A DNA stretch of 64,000 nt from an uncultured Methanomassiliicoccus sp. (GTDB taxonomy: Archaea; Thermoplasmatota; Thermoplasmata; Methanomassiliicoccales; Methanomassiliicoccaceae). The stretch spans positions 20,751-84,750 of the forward strand of contig CAJKRY010000008.1 in NCBI GenBank assembly GCA_905202485.1, given 5' to 3'. Below are positions 34,028 to 40,666 of this stretch, piece by piece. The position numbers and the translations under genes were made by a program. Within the stretch, counting starts at the first letter, position 1, and each line of letters starts with the position of its first letter. Below the pieces are notes generated by a model that was given only the letters and a program-made list of their open reading frames with translations, did no database searches and had not been told where the DNA came from.

Positions 34028-34194
34028 AGAAAACCCTCCACAGACGTGATGTAGTCATCGATTGCAGACTTTGCTTCTTTGAGTTTGGATCTGATTGTTG
34101 ATCTGTAATACGCACTTATTGAGCAGCTGTTGAGATCTTCCTGCCATCCCTCGATGATTTTGCTCATCTCAATTAAGTTCAGAACAGTAATCAT
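34024..34194 (-). CDS. Small provirus protein (56 aa)
   Basis: An unbroken frame, MITVLNLIEMSKIIEGWQ to SVEGFL, that fills the gap between two neighbours. Its ATG at 34194 overlaps the upstream stop by 4 bp and its stop overlaps the downstream GTG by 4 bp, the same coupling seen along this operon. Helical; function unknown. Confidence 0.6.
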   Translation of the reverse strand: MITVLNLIEMSKIIEGWQEDLNSCSISAYYRSTIRSKLKEAKSAIDDYITSVEGFL

Positions 34195-34448
34195 TTAAAC
34201 CGCCTCACAAGGATCTTCTGTCTGATCTTCGTACCTTCAACAATCCCTGTTTTCAGAACAAGACTGGTCGTGTCTTCAGGGACATCTACAGACAGATCGA
34301 CTTTAAGATGGCCAGGGATCTCTCCGATGTTAATTTTGATCGGCGTATTGCTTTTAGATGTGTAACAGTAAAGCTCCCAGTTAGGGTGCTTGTATTGCTC
34401 CCAGATCTTGTAGCCCATTTCGCTTTTGCTTCTGACGCGGACGATCAT
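34191..34448 (-). CDS. Provirus early protein, unknown
   Basis: An 85-residue protein with mostly beta pattern (IVRVRSKSEMGYKIWEQY at the start, KIRQKILVRRF at the end). Overlaps neighbours by 4 bp on both sides. No family recognised. Confidence 0.55.
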   Translation of the reverse strand: MIVRVRSKSEMGYKIWEQYKHPNWELYCYTSKSNTPIKINIGEIPGHLKVDLSVDVPEDTTSLVLKTGIVEGTKIRQKILVRRFK

Positions 34449-34861
34449 TGCTGCTCACCGTCCTCATCCTTTTTTGCTCCAATCACAAATACGTGTACTC
34501 CAGATCCCTTGTCTTCTTTTTCAGATTTTTTCATTTCAGCTTCTGCAATCTGTTTTGCTTTCTCCCCACATTCTACGATGCGGTTTCTGAGCAATTTGCT
34601 AAATATGAAAAACTCGAATGGAGACAAGCTGCATACTATCTCTTGATTGGTCTTTTTTAATTCCTGCTCTGGAACTAAATCAGATAGTATGATTTTTTCA
34701 TAATCAATAGCATATTTTTCTGCATGATCGATATGAGATATCGCTTCGGCCACAGTGTTTTCGCAACAGTCTTGTATTGTGCTTGCTGCGTACATATTGA
34801 CAAGATCTGCGTGATGCTTGTGATACATCACAAGCCGCATGATGTAATAGAGCTCACTCAT
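34445..34861 (-). CDS. Helical provirus protein, unknown
   Basis: A 138-residue helical protein with a charged tail (KKSEKEDKGSG). Chained by ATGA overlaps in the early operon. No recognised domain. Confidence 0.55.
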   Translation of the reverse strand: MSELYYIMRLVMYHKHHADLVNMYAASTIQDCCENTVAEAISHIDHAEKYAIDYEKIILSDLVPEQELKKTNQEIVCSLSPFEFFIFSKLLRNRIVECGEKAKQIAEAEMKKSEKEDKGSGVHVFVIGAKKDEDGEQQ

Positions 34862-34938
34862 TCATATTCCTCCCAGGAAAGAATAAGTTCCATGTCTTCC
34901 GCTACCATTTTCAGAAAGCTTTCGGGCTCTGAGATCAT
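34858..34938 (-). CDS. Possible 26-residue peptide gene
   Basis: A tiny frame (MISEPESFLKMVAEDMELIL and six more residues). Its ATG overlaps the upstream stop and its stop overlaps the downstream ATG, each by 4 bp, and GGATCC/GGAGG sites surround it. It could be a real peptide or a translational-coupling device. Confidence 0.4.
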   Translation of the reverse strand: MISEPESFLKMVAEDMELILSWEEYE

Positions 34939-35129
34939 TTGGATCCCTCCTTCATCATGTTTATGAGGCCGTTTAATTTCTGTTGAGTAACAAATAAATC
35001 GTTGCAGATGAATCTAGAGAGGATCTCTGCAGCAAAAGTCCAGTCTGATCCAGGAAGTTTTTCAAGATCGTTTTTCATTTCCAGAAGTGAACTGGACATT
35101 TCCATCAGTCTCTCTTTTGCAGAGATCAT
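34935..35129 (-). CDS. Helical provirus protein, unknown
   Basis: A 64-residue helical protein (ERLMEMSSSLLEMKNDLEKL). Overlaps both neighbours by 4 bp. No domain recognised. Confidence 0.55.
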   Translation of the reverse strand: MISAKERLMEMSSSLLEMKNDLEKLPGSDWTFAAEILSRFICNDLFVTQQKLNGLINMMKEGSK

Positions 35130-35419
35130 TTCTCCAGCCTCCTTGCAAGCTCTTTAGAGGCTTCCCCTCGTTCATCATACAGCGCCTTATCCAGCTCCCA
35201 GATCGCACGCCTCAGCTCACGGTCTGCTTTGTGAGCCTGTTTGAATAGCTCATCGCATTTTTTAGTCTCGGATGCCTCCTCATATGCTGAGGAGATCAGA
35301 TAGAGAATTGAAGCAGAAGTGTTAAGCATCTCGTATAGGTCTTTCAATCTCGTCATGATCGTAGAGAGATCCACCCTGCGGTCAATCAAGTCTTCCAAAC
35401 TCACTGGTTTGGATGTCAT
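35126..35419 (-). CDS. Coiled-coil provirus protein, unknown
   Basis: A 97-residue strongly helical protein with heptad-like hydrophobic spacing (LKDLYEMLNTSASILYLIS). Part of the ATGA-coupled early operon. No domain recognised. Confidence 0.55.
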   Translation of the reverse strand: MTSKPVSLEDLIDRRVDLSTIMTRLKDLYEMLNTSASILYLISSAYEEASETKKCDELFKQAHKADRELRRAIWELDKALYDERGEASKELARRLEK

Positions 35420-35904
35420 TCTGAAGCCTCCTCTTTAGGCTGCATGCTTTTTATGAGCGCGAGTACGCGCCCGTGAGATCTTCCCAGGTCATACGCAAGC
35501 TCCGCGATCTGATGTTTTAGTGTGCAATCGGGACATAACGTGACAAGATCATGCAGAGATGCAACGACGCGAAGAGATTCTTCTGTGTAGCTGTGCAGTT
35601 CATCTAATGCCCCTTTTACTGTTCTGGGGAACTCTCTGCTTCTCTCAGCTTCCTGCAGTACTTCGAGGATATCGTTTCCCTCTGCATCATAGACATGCAC
35701 GTCCTCCCAGCAGACATCATTGGGGTTTATCTGATCGTACAGATCTGTGTCTACATGATATAAGAGCACCCAAAACTTGTGAACATTGTCGTATAAAGCG
35801 ACTGATTTTTTGTATGCATCAATATCCGACTCAGATAGGGATATGTCATACTCATTCATCTCTTCATGATTAACGAGACGAAAAACAAACTTACAGTCGC
35901 TCAT
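35416..35904 (-). CDS. Provirus early protein, unknown
   Basis: A 162-residue acidic protein with a C-terminal helical part (LHDLVTLCPDCTLKHQIAEL, a lone CxxC). GGAGGGA lies ten bases before the ATG. Second gene of the leftward early operon. No family recognised. Confidence 0.55.
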   Translation of the reverse strand: MSDCKFVFRLVNHEEMNEYDISLSESDIDAYKKSVALYDNVHKFWVLLYHVDTDLYDQINPNDVCWEDVHVYDAEGNDILEVLQEAERSREFPRTVKGALDELHSYTEESLRVVASLHDLVTLCPDCTLKHQIAELAYDLGRSHGRVLALIKSMQPKEEASE

Positions 35905-36417
35905 TTAAAGTCCCTCCAGTTTTCCCTGAGCTTTCACAACCTCGTCTGACAGCGAGATAACGTTTGGATTGTTTGGTGTCCTCACAAAATACCCAAGATT
36001 TATCAGATAGTTCCAATAAGTACGACTTACAGGGACTTCTAAAACATAGAGCGGATCACGACTCATCAGCTGTGCAAAATAATCAAAAGTAAAGCACTGA
36101 ATCCCATCTAGTGTTTCAGTATACATGACAGGCAGCACATTTTCCAAGATCTGCTGACCGAATCTTTTCTTCATATCAGCAGGCTCCCTTTTCCAGTCTG
36201 CAGGTATTTCCTCCCCATAGATTCTCTGAAAAAACGAGAATGATTCTCTAACTACTGCTTGAGATAATCCTCTTGGATTTTCAATTTTGTATTTGTTCCA
36301 GTATTTTGCAATGTGTGGTGGTACGCATATCTGAAATCGAGAGTATTTCTCCGATCCTGAGATGTCGTACTCCTTTGTGTTCAGTCTTTCGACTATGCTA
36401 TCTATGCTATTGTTCAT
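35905..36417 (-). CDS. First gene of leftward early operon, unknown
   Basis: A 170-residue protein, preceded by a strong GAGGTG ribosome site five bases from ATG and by a TATA box with a GTGTATACAC site between TATA and start. Position suggests an immediate-early role such as regulation. RFQICVPPHIAKYWNKYK near residue 27 could be a ribbon-helix-helix-like segment. No confident family. Confidence 0.6.
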   Translation of the reverse strand: MNNSIDSIVERLNTKEYDISGSEKYSRFQICVPPHIAKYWNKYKIENPRGLSQAVVRESFSFFQRIYGEEIPADWKREPADMKKRFGQQILENVLPVMYTETLDGIQCFTFDYFAQLMSRDPLYVLEVPVSRTYWNYLINLGYFVRTPNNPNVISLSDEVVKAQGKLEGL

Positions 36418-36448
36418 TTTCGCACCTCGCCCTGTTTTTGGGCTAAAT

Positions 36449-36475
36449 GTGTATACACCTATCGCTATATAAAAT
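36449..36475. promoter_or_regulatory. Bidirectional early promoter with GTGTATACAC operator
   Basis: The TATA element ctatataaaat (36465-36475) can serve both directions. The 10-bp palindrome GTGTATACAC (36449-36458) lies between it and the leftward start site predicted near 36444. The same palindrome recurs at 37094-37103 and 37316-37325. This is the likely lysis-lysogeny type control point of the provirus. Confidence 0.65.
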
Positions 36476-36552
36476 ATGGCATAAGTATGCTAAAAAACAT
36501 ACATAATCTAAACAAGCAGATATACATTTAATGGCATTATCCATTGATAAAG

Positions 36553-36762
36553 ATGGTAAATACACTAGAAGAGCCTGAGTATGCTATTGGGGAACCAATT
36601 ACATGTTTACAAATTCAGAAATATAGCCGAATTGGGATTAAAGATGTTATGCGTGAGTATATGAAAATCATTCCAGATAGTTGGATAGTTGTAAGAAAAG
36701 GAACTTGTGGAACTGTTATATTCGAAAAATATGAGGGGGAATTGGATGAAGAAAAGACCTAA
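36553..36762 (+). CDS. AbrB/SpoVT-like small protein
   Basis: About 69 residues from ATG 36553 (a TTG three codons earlier is possible). The segment IIPDSWIVVRKGTCGTVIFE resembles the swapped-hairpin AbrB fold, weakly. Together with the next gene it forms a rightward two-gene unit divergent from the early operon, a typical place for a repressor. DNA binding to GTGTATACAC is a hypothesis. Confidence 0.5.
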   Translation: MVNTLEEPEYAIGEPITCLQIQKYSRIGIKDVMREYMKIIPDSWIVVRKGTCGTVIFEKYEGELDEEKT

Positions 36763-36964
36763 ATTCTCAGAAGGAGAAGTGATTACACATCAATATGTGA
36801 CGCCTGCGAGATATACAGTCCTTCATCGTTCAGTAATGTCTCAATTAGATGCAGATATTGGTGATTGGATTGGTGTGTATGCATTGGGTAATGGGAAAGT
36901 TGTTCTTAAAAAGATAAGTAACATAGATGTATCTGAAGAAATAAACATTCTTAAAAAGATTTAG
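36746..36964 (+). CDS. AbrB/SpoVT-like small protein
   Basis: A 72-residue protein from ATG 36746, preceded by GGGGG and overlapping the previous gene by 17 bp. DADIGDWIGVYALGNGKVVL then KK closely follows the AbrB pattern (GDxVxVxxxDGKIVLKK). It is the better candidate of the pair for a dimeric DNA-binding regulator. Confidence 0.6.
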   Translation: MKKRPKFSEGEVITHQYVTPARYTVLHRSVMSQLDADIGDWIGVYALGNGKVVLKKISNIDVSEEINILKKI

Positions 36965-37093
36965 TAATCGTTTAGGGCCCCAGATTTCTGAGGCCCAAGG
37001 GGCATAAACCCCAGGTGCGAAATGTGAATAGCATAACACATTTCGAAGCCAATAGGTATTTTGGATATATTTTGATTTTGAGTGTTATCCAAT

Positions 37094-37325
37094 GTGTATA
37101 CACTTAATAGGGGGGAGGGGGGGAGGGTGATTATAAGAAAACATGGAAACCTGATGTGTGTTTTTAAGTTTCTTTTTTCATTTTCTTTTTCTCTTCTTTT
37201 TCTCTTTATAATGTATAATATAATAGAAGATTATTTTTCTTTAAAGTTAGACATTCTTTCAATCATATAGGTTAATCATACTTTCCACCCTCTCTCCCCC
37301 TCCCCCTCCCTTTAAGTGTATACAC
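37094..37325. repeat. Large imperfect inverted repeat with operators and G/C tracts
   Basis: Left arm: GTGTATACACTTAATA followed by an 18-base G-rich tract broken by two A residues. Right arm, read in reverse: GTGTATACACTTAAA followed by a similar G-rich tract. So the palindrome, the TTAA spacer and the purine tract are all mirrored around about 180 bp of AT- and T/C-rich DNA. The G-runs could form quadruplexes on opposite strands. Confidence 0.7.
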
Positions 37326-37460
37326 ACTCCTTTAAATATCAAAAAACCCTCCGCGTTAATCACATCAACCGATGTAGTGCCCTTGTGAGTATGCTGTTGA
37401 TGTGTTTGTTTGTTGTGTTGCTGTTTCCCGGAATCTTCTGCAGTTTTAGTTCTTCTCACA

Positions 37461-37576
37461 CACTCTCTCACTCTCTCCTTAGTAGTACTACCACTTATTT
37501 TCAGAATAACTTCCGTCTTGTTTTTCTGCAGCTCTCTCTCACTCTCTCACTCTCTCTCCCTAGTAGTATACTACTT
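37461..37576 (+). repeat. Two CT-rich direct repeats ending in small palindromes
   Basis: Copy 1 (37461-37496) is CACTCTCTCACTCTCTC followed by GTAGTACTAC. Copy 2 (about 37537-37576) is a similar CT run followed by AGTAGTATACTACT. The stems could be terminators or protein sites ahead of the small gene at 37628. Confidence 0.6.
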
Positions 37577-37627
37577 GCGCTACATCCGCAGATCAAAATC
37601 ATCGCCAGACTATACGGTCGGGAGGAC

Positions 37628-37789
37628 ATGATCGTCGAAATACGCATTTATGTCAAGACTGTAACAGTCTATACTGCAGAAGACGTAGCAGAAAAGATCA
37701 GACGGCTTTTAGGTCCAGGATCCAAGGTTGAGGTAATCAACTATTACATGACCTGGAAGGATGTGGAGTTCAACAGACTCTTTGAGTAA
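37628..37789 (+). CDS. Small provirus protein (53 aa)
   Basis: MIVEIRIYVKTVTVYTAEDV at the start, with GGGAGG four bases before the ATG. It has a beta-alpha-beta look (VEIRIYVKTV, AEDVAEKIRRLL, KVEVINYY). It is followed at once by a strong terminator, which supports a real short transcript. Function unknown. Confidence 0.65.
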   Translation: MIVEIRIYVKTVTVYTAEDVAEKIRRLLGPGSKVEVINYYMTWKDVEFNRLFE

Positions 37790-37796
37790 TCTATGC

Positions 37797-37825
37797 GAGC
37801 AGGTCTGACCTGCTCATCTTTTTTA
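37797..37825 (+). terminator. Hairpin-T-run terminator
   Basis: GAGCAGGTC/GACCTGCTC is a nine-bp stem with a one-base loop (37797-37815), followed by TCTTTTTT. It ends the small plus-strand gene at 37628. Confidence 0.8.
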
Positions 37826-38174
37826 TGTAGTAAAAGAAAAAAGAAAAAAGAAAAAGAGTGGGCCCGAAGGCCCGAGTGAAATCTGAATGCGACTTCAGAC
37901 TTCATATTGGATATTTCAAATCTAATCTATATAATGTTGCCTAACCTAATTTATAAAGTTAAATTGAATAATTATTTAATTACATGATTATAGACTTTTG
38001 CTAGTTTGCAATTTTAGAATAGAATATAACATGTAAATCTTGCACAGTAAAATTTACATTAGTAAATAAAAATAACTTATTCTATACATATATCTTATCT
38101 TATAACTATACATATGTAATTAAATAATTATAACATTTCTAAAATAAAATAAAGAACTGGATAGAAGGATTTTC
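37826..38174. other. AT-rich non-coding region with inverted repeats
   Basis: No gene seen. It holds an A/G-rich run, a small GGGCC hairpin near 37860-37875, and a perfect 18-bp inverted repeat (37968-37985 and 38114-38131) enclosing 128 bp of extreme AT content. It may be an origin-unwinding element or the 3' region of the TIR transcript. Confidence 0.55.
37968..38131. repeat. Perfect 18-bp inverted repeat, AT-rich core
   Basis: ATAATTATTTAATTACAT at 37968-37985 and its exact reverse complement at 38114-38131. Confidence 0.85.
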
Positions 38175-38897
38175 TTAATTTCCAGTTCTCTTCCTTAAGA
38201 TCTCTACAGCAGCCTCTTTTTCTTCAGGAGTTCCTGTAGATCCTTTCCGGATTACATCTACACCTCTTTCAAATGAGAACCTACCAATCTCTATATTTCT
38301 AATAACCTGCTCAAGCTTCCGACTCATTGAAGAACCCATTGTAACAGAATTTACAGGAGCTGAAACGGATATGCGCGGCGGTGCTGCAGCAGTATTTTTG
38401 ATGGCCTCTATCTCTCCAGATATTGCATTCCAGCACCTGTCTGTATTCTCAATCACTTCTTGATCGATTCTTTGCTTCTCCTCATAGCTGCAGCCGTCTC
38501 CCATTACATATCTGCAGTCTTCCAGGATCTTGATAAATGATGTCACGTTGAGCACTGTGCATTGAAAGAGCCCGAGCGGTGGCATTATATTAGGCAGCCT
38601 TGGATCGACAAAAACTGGGTGGATCTTTTTCGATTTAGATCCTCTGTACAATACACCTGCTTCAAAATTGATCCAAGGACTTAACATATTCTCTTCTGTG
38701 AGACAGATCACTCCGATGTCTGAGTCATAGAGATTGTCCATAACCTCCTTAGGCCATATAGACCCCTGAGGAATGTCCTTATCAGACGTCCAAACGTGGA
38801 TGTCTTCGTGTACTTCATCAAGCGCTCTGCCTAATGTTTGTGCGGCTTTTTTACTTCTTTCTCCGGACCAGCTGATAAAGACTTTGACTGGTGACAT
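38175..38897 (-). CDS. TIR-domain protein
   Basis: A 240-residue protein. Residues 3-130 are a TIR domain: KVFISWSGERSKKAAQTL at the start, SDIGVICLTEENMLSPWINF with the putative catalytic Glu79 in INFEAG. TIR enzymes of this kind cleave NAD+ or make signalling nucleotides in antiviral defence. The C-terminal 70 residues contain Pro/Ala linker and a short helical domain that may sense a trigger. A TATA box at 38921-38927 puts the start of transcription at the ATG, so the mRNA is leaderless and separate from the genes upstream. Confidence 0.85.
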   Translation of the reverse strand: MSPVKVFISWSGERSKKAAQTLGRALDEVHEDIHVWTSDKDIPQGSIWPKEVMDNLYDSDIGVICLTEENMLSPWINFEAGVLYRGSKSKKIHPVFVDPRLPNIMPPLGLFQCTVLNVTSFIKILEDCRYVMGDGCSYEEKQRIDQEVIENTDRCWNAISGEIEAIKNTAAAPPRISVSAPVNSVTMGSSMSRKLEQVIRNIEIGRFSFERGVDVIRKGSTGTPEEKEAAVEILRKRTGN

Positions 38898-38920
38898 TAC
38901 AAGCTAGATCAAATTCAAAA

Positions 38921-38927
38921 TATATAA
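38921..38927 (-). promoter_or_regulatory. TIR gene promoter (leaderless)
   Basis: Minus-strand tttatata centred 27 bp before the ATG at 38897. Confidence 0.6.
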
Positions 38928-38945
38928 AGAAAAAAGAGAGGAAAG

Positions 38946-39107
38946 TTATTCTTTTGAGTTTTCAACATCTTTTGGATACTGCTTCTGGAAGGCATTGGAA
39001 ATGACCTTGTAGATATAATCATCCTTGTGCTCATCCTCATATGCTTCCTTAAGTAGCTTCCTTTGTCCCCATGAAGACTGAGGCAGTTTTGCAGTTATCT
39101 TGTCCAT
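38946..39107 (-). CDS. Small protein between Ntn hydrolase and TIR genes
   Basis: 53 residues from ATG 39107 (MDKITAKLPQSSWGQRKLLK), with GGGGGGAGT as ribosome site just upstream. Helical and highly charged. It starts 2 bp after the Ntn-hydrolase stop, so the two are co-translated. It could be a regulator or partner of that enzyme. No family recognised. Confidence 0.6.
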   Translation of the reverse strand: MDKITAKLPQSSWGQRKLLKEAYEDEHKDDYIYKVISNAFQKQYPKDVENSKE

Positions 39108-39108
39108 G

Positions 39109-40365
39109 TTACTCCCCCCGATAATATTTCTCAACATATGTAGGATTGAGTTCAAGGTTAAAATAATGTTTCCTTTGAAGCCACACCAAACCATCCCCTT
39201 TGGTGATTGTTGCAACATCCACAGGACCGCCCACGGTTTCTACATCCAGAGATATTCGGCGTTTCATTGAAGTAAGTTTTACAAGAGATTCGGCCATCTG
39301 TGCAAGTTCCAGAACCGGTGATTGACTTAATACCAAGAGGGTAGGGCTGACATATTTGGCACTTCCCAGGTACTTCATCATTTCGAGATATTGTGATGCC
39401 TGATCTTCTACGATGCTGTTTAATTTTTCATTTGATCCATGCCTATATTCGCTGGTATTTCTTAATGCAGAAGTTAATGCTTTTTTCAAGAGTTCAACAG
39501 ATATCTTCAGCATGTCAGGATACATGCCTTCCATATATCCAGATACTACATCGCTCTGAGCAAAAGGCATGATGATATGCGGAGACTCTGGATCCAGTTG
39601 ATAATGCTCTCTTAAGCGATACTTCAATTTTCCAAAAACATGTCCATTTGTTTCGTAGTATACATACGCTGGAAGATATTCGTCTTCTCCATATCCCATA
39701 ATAACTATGCCAGTTTTAAAAGTGAGGATCACTTCGTCAGCTAAAATGAGCAATGCTACGTACTGCATAAATTCTTTGATTCTAAATGGAATGTTTCTCT
39801 CCTTCAATAATAGTTTTAGCTCTTCTTTGATGTTTTCAGTCATGAGTTTTTCTAAAGATCTCACACAGTCATCACGATCTCTGTCACAGATGTTATATGT
39901 CGTTCTAACATCCTCTCCAGCAACAGAAAGTAAATTATAGAATTCATCTGGTGAGATCTTCTTATCTGCCTTATCCATCTGAGCATAAATCAAATCGATG
40001 GAATGTGTGCACACTTCTAAAACAAGCTGTAAAGTAGTTACATTTTGCAGCGTCTCAGAAATCTGGCATCCAGGTTCACTAATTATATTTTCAAGATATT
40101 TGATGAAATCATCGCCATATTCCTTCAGCGTCTTAAATGACTTCTTCCCTAACTGTTTGCGATAGTCTTTGATCAATACCTCGGCTGGAACTCCAGAAAT
40201 GCACGTGTTGTCATATATCATAATTCCAACTGGCTGATATTTTGAAAGAGAGAATATCTTATTGTCGTTGAATATTTTGGATTGGCCAAGAGCGTTTAAT
40301 GTAGTTGCACTATCCGCTGCTATTGCAATCCCTTTTTTATTCATGATAAGAACCTCAGAAGTCAT
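39109..40365 (-). CDS. Proteasome-like Ntn hydrolase
   Basis: A 418-residue protein whose first 40 residues mirror a proteasome beta subunit. It starts Met-Thr-Ser, so removal of Met would expose Thr1. Counted from it, Asp lies at 17 in GIAIAADSATT and a Lys at 35 in NKIFSL, matching the T1/D17/K33 catalytic set with a 2-residue insertion. The protein is nearly twice the length of a proteasome subunit, with a helical C-terminal half. A TATA box at 40388-40397 makes the mRNA nearly leaderless. Adjacent to a TIR gene, it may be a defence effector or viral protease; this is inference. Confidence 0.7.
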   Translation of the reverse strand: MTSEVLIMNKKGIAIAADSATTLNALGQSKIFNDNKIFSLSKYQPVGIMIYDNTCISGVPAEVLIKDYRKQLGKKSFKTLKEYGDDFIKYLENIISEPGCQISETLQNVTTLQLVLEVCTHSIDLIYAQMDKADKKISPDEFYNLLSVAGEDVRTTYNICDRDRDDCVRSLEKLMTENIKEELKLLLKERNIPFRIKEFMQYVALLILADEVILTFKTGIVIMGYGEDEYLPAYVYYETNGHVFGKLKYRLREHYQLDPESPHIIMPFAQSDVVSGYMEGMYPDMLKISVELLKKALTSALRNTSEYRHGSNEKLNSIVEDQASQYLEMMKYLGSAKYVSPTLLVLSQSPVLELAQMAESLVKLTSMKRRISLDVETVGGPVDVATITKGDGLVWLQRKHYFNLELNPTYVEKYYRGE

Positions 40366-40387
40366 GAGTACAGGATCGCCATACTAG

Positions 40388-40397
40388 TATTTTTAAA
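40388..40397 (-). promoter_or_regulatory. Ntn-hydrolase promoter
   Basis: Minus-strand tttaaaaata centred about 27 bp before the ATG at 40365. Confidence 0.55.
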
Positions 40398-40402
40398 TGC
40401 AA

Positions 40403-40603
40403 CTATCTGAGACTATCTTTCTTTTTTGAGGCCATCAGCACAATAGATCCTTCCCACGGTCCTTCGTAACAGATTACCCTGTCGCCTATACCAACATCGA
40501 GGATCTCTCGCGCATCTTTCTCTAATGTGATTAGATTATTGGCTTTGACCTTCTGGATGAAGAGGGCTTCGCCTAATTCAATCTCTTTTTTAATTGGTGA
40601 CAT
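40403..40603 (-). CDS. AbrB/SpoVT-like regulator
   Basis: 66 residues with the AbrB-type hairpin NLITLEKDAREILDVGIGDR and VICYEGPWEGSIVLMASKK. It lies just upstream of the Ntn-hydrolase promoter and could control that gene, like an antitoxin-type regulator. A repeated TTTAATAGAT motif (40630-40650) precedes it. Confidence 0.65.
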   Translation of the reverse strand: MSPIKKEIELGEALFIQKVKANNLITLEKDAREILDVGIGDRVICYEGPWEGSIVLMASKKKDSLR

Positions 40604-40666
40604 GAAAAAAGGGATTGTATTTTCCCGTATTTAATAGATTTAATAGATTTAGAGTAAGGTTAATCC

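Larger units (their letters stand above)
36965..37627. other. Non-coding control/possible origin region
   Basis: About 660 bp without a supported gene. Contents: two GTGTATACAC sites (37094, 37316) bordering inward-facing G-rich and C-rich tracts, an AT- and pyrimidine-rich middle (37150-37260), and two CT-rich direct repeats each ending in a small palindrome (37461-37576). This layout suits a replication origin or a regulated promoter array. The long frame over 37316-37627 is low-complexity and not called. Confidence 0.55.

Noticed and set aside
37461..37576. CRISPR array
   Set aside because: Only two imperfect repeats with low-complexity content, no regular spacers and no cas genes in the window.
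37316..37627. Long N-terminal extension of the 53-residue gene
   Set aside because: Encodes CT-repeat low complexity (Ser/Leu/His) and an internal ATG has an excellent ribosome site.
38175..38897. TIR gene as a Thoeris ThsB
   Set aside because: No ThsA-like SIR2/SLOG gene is adjacent, so the name cannot be supported.
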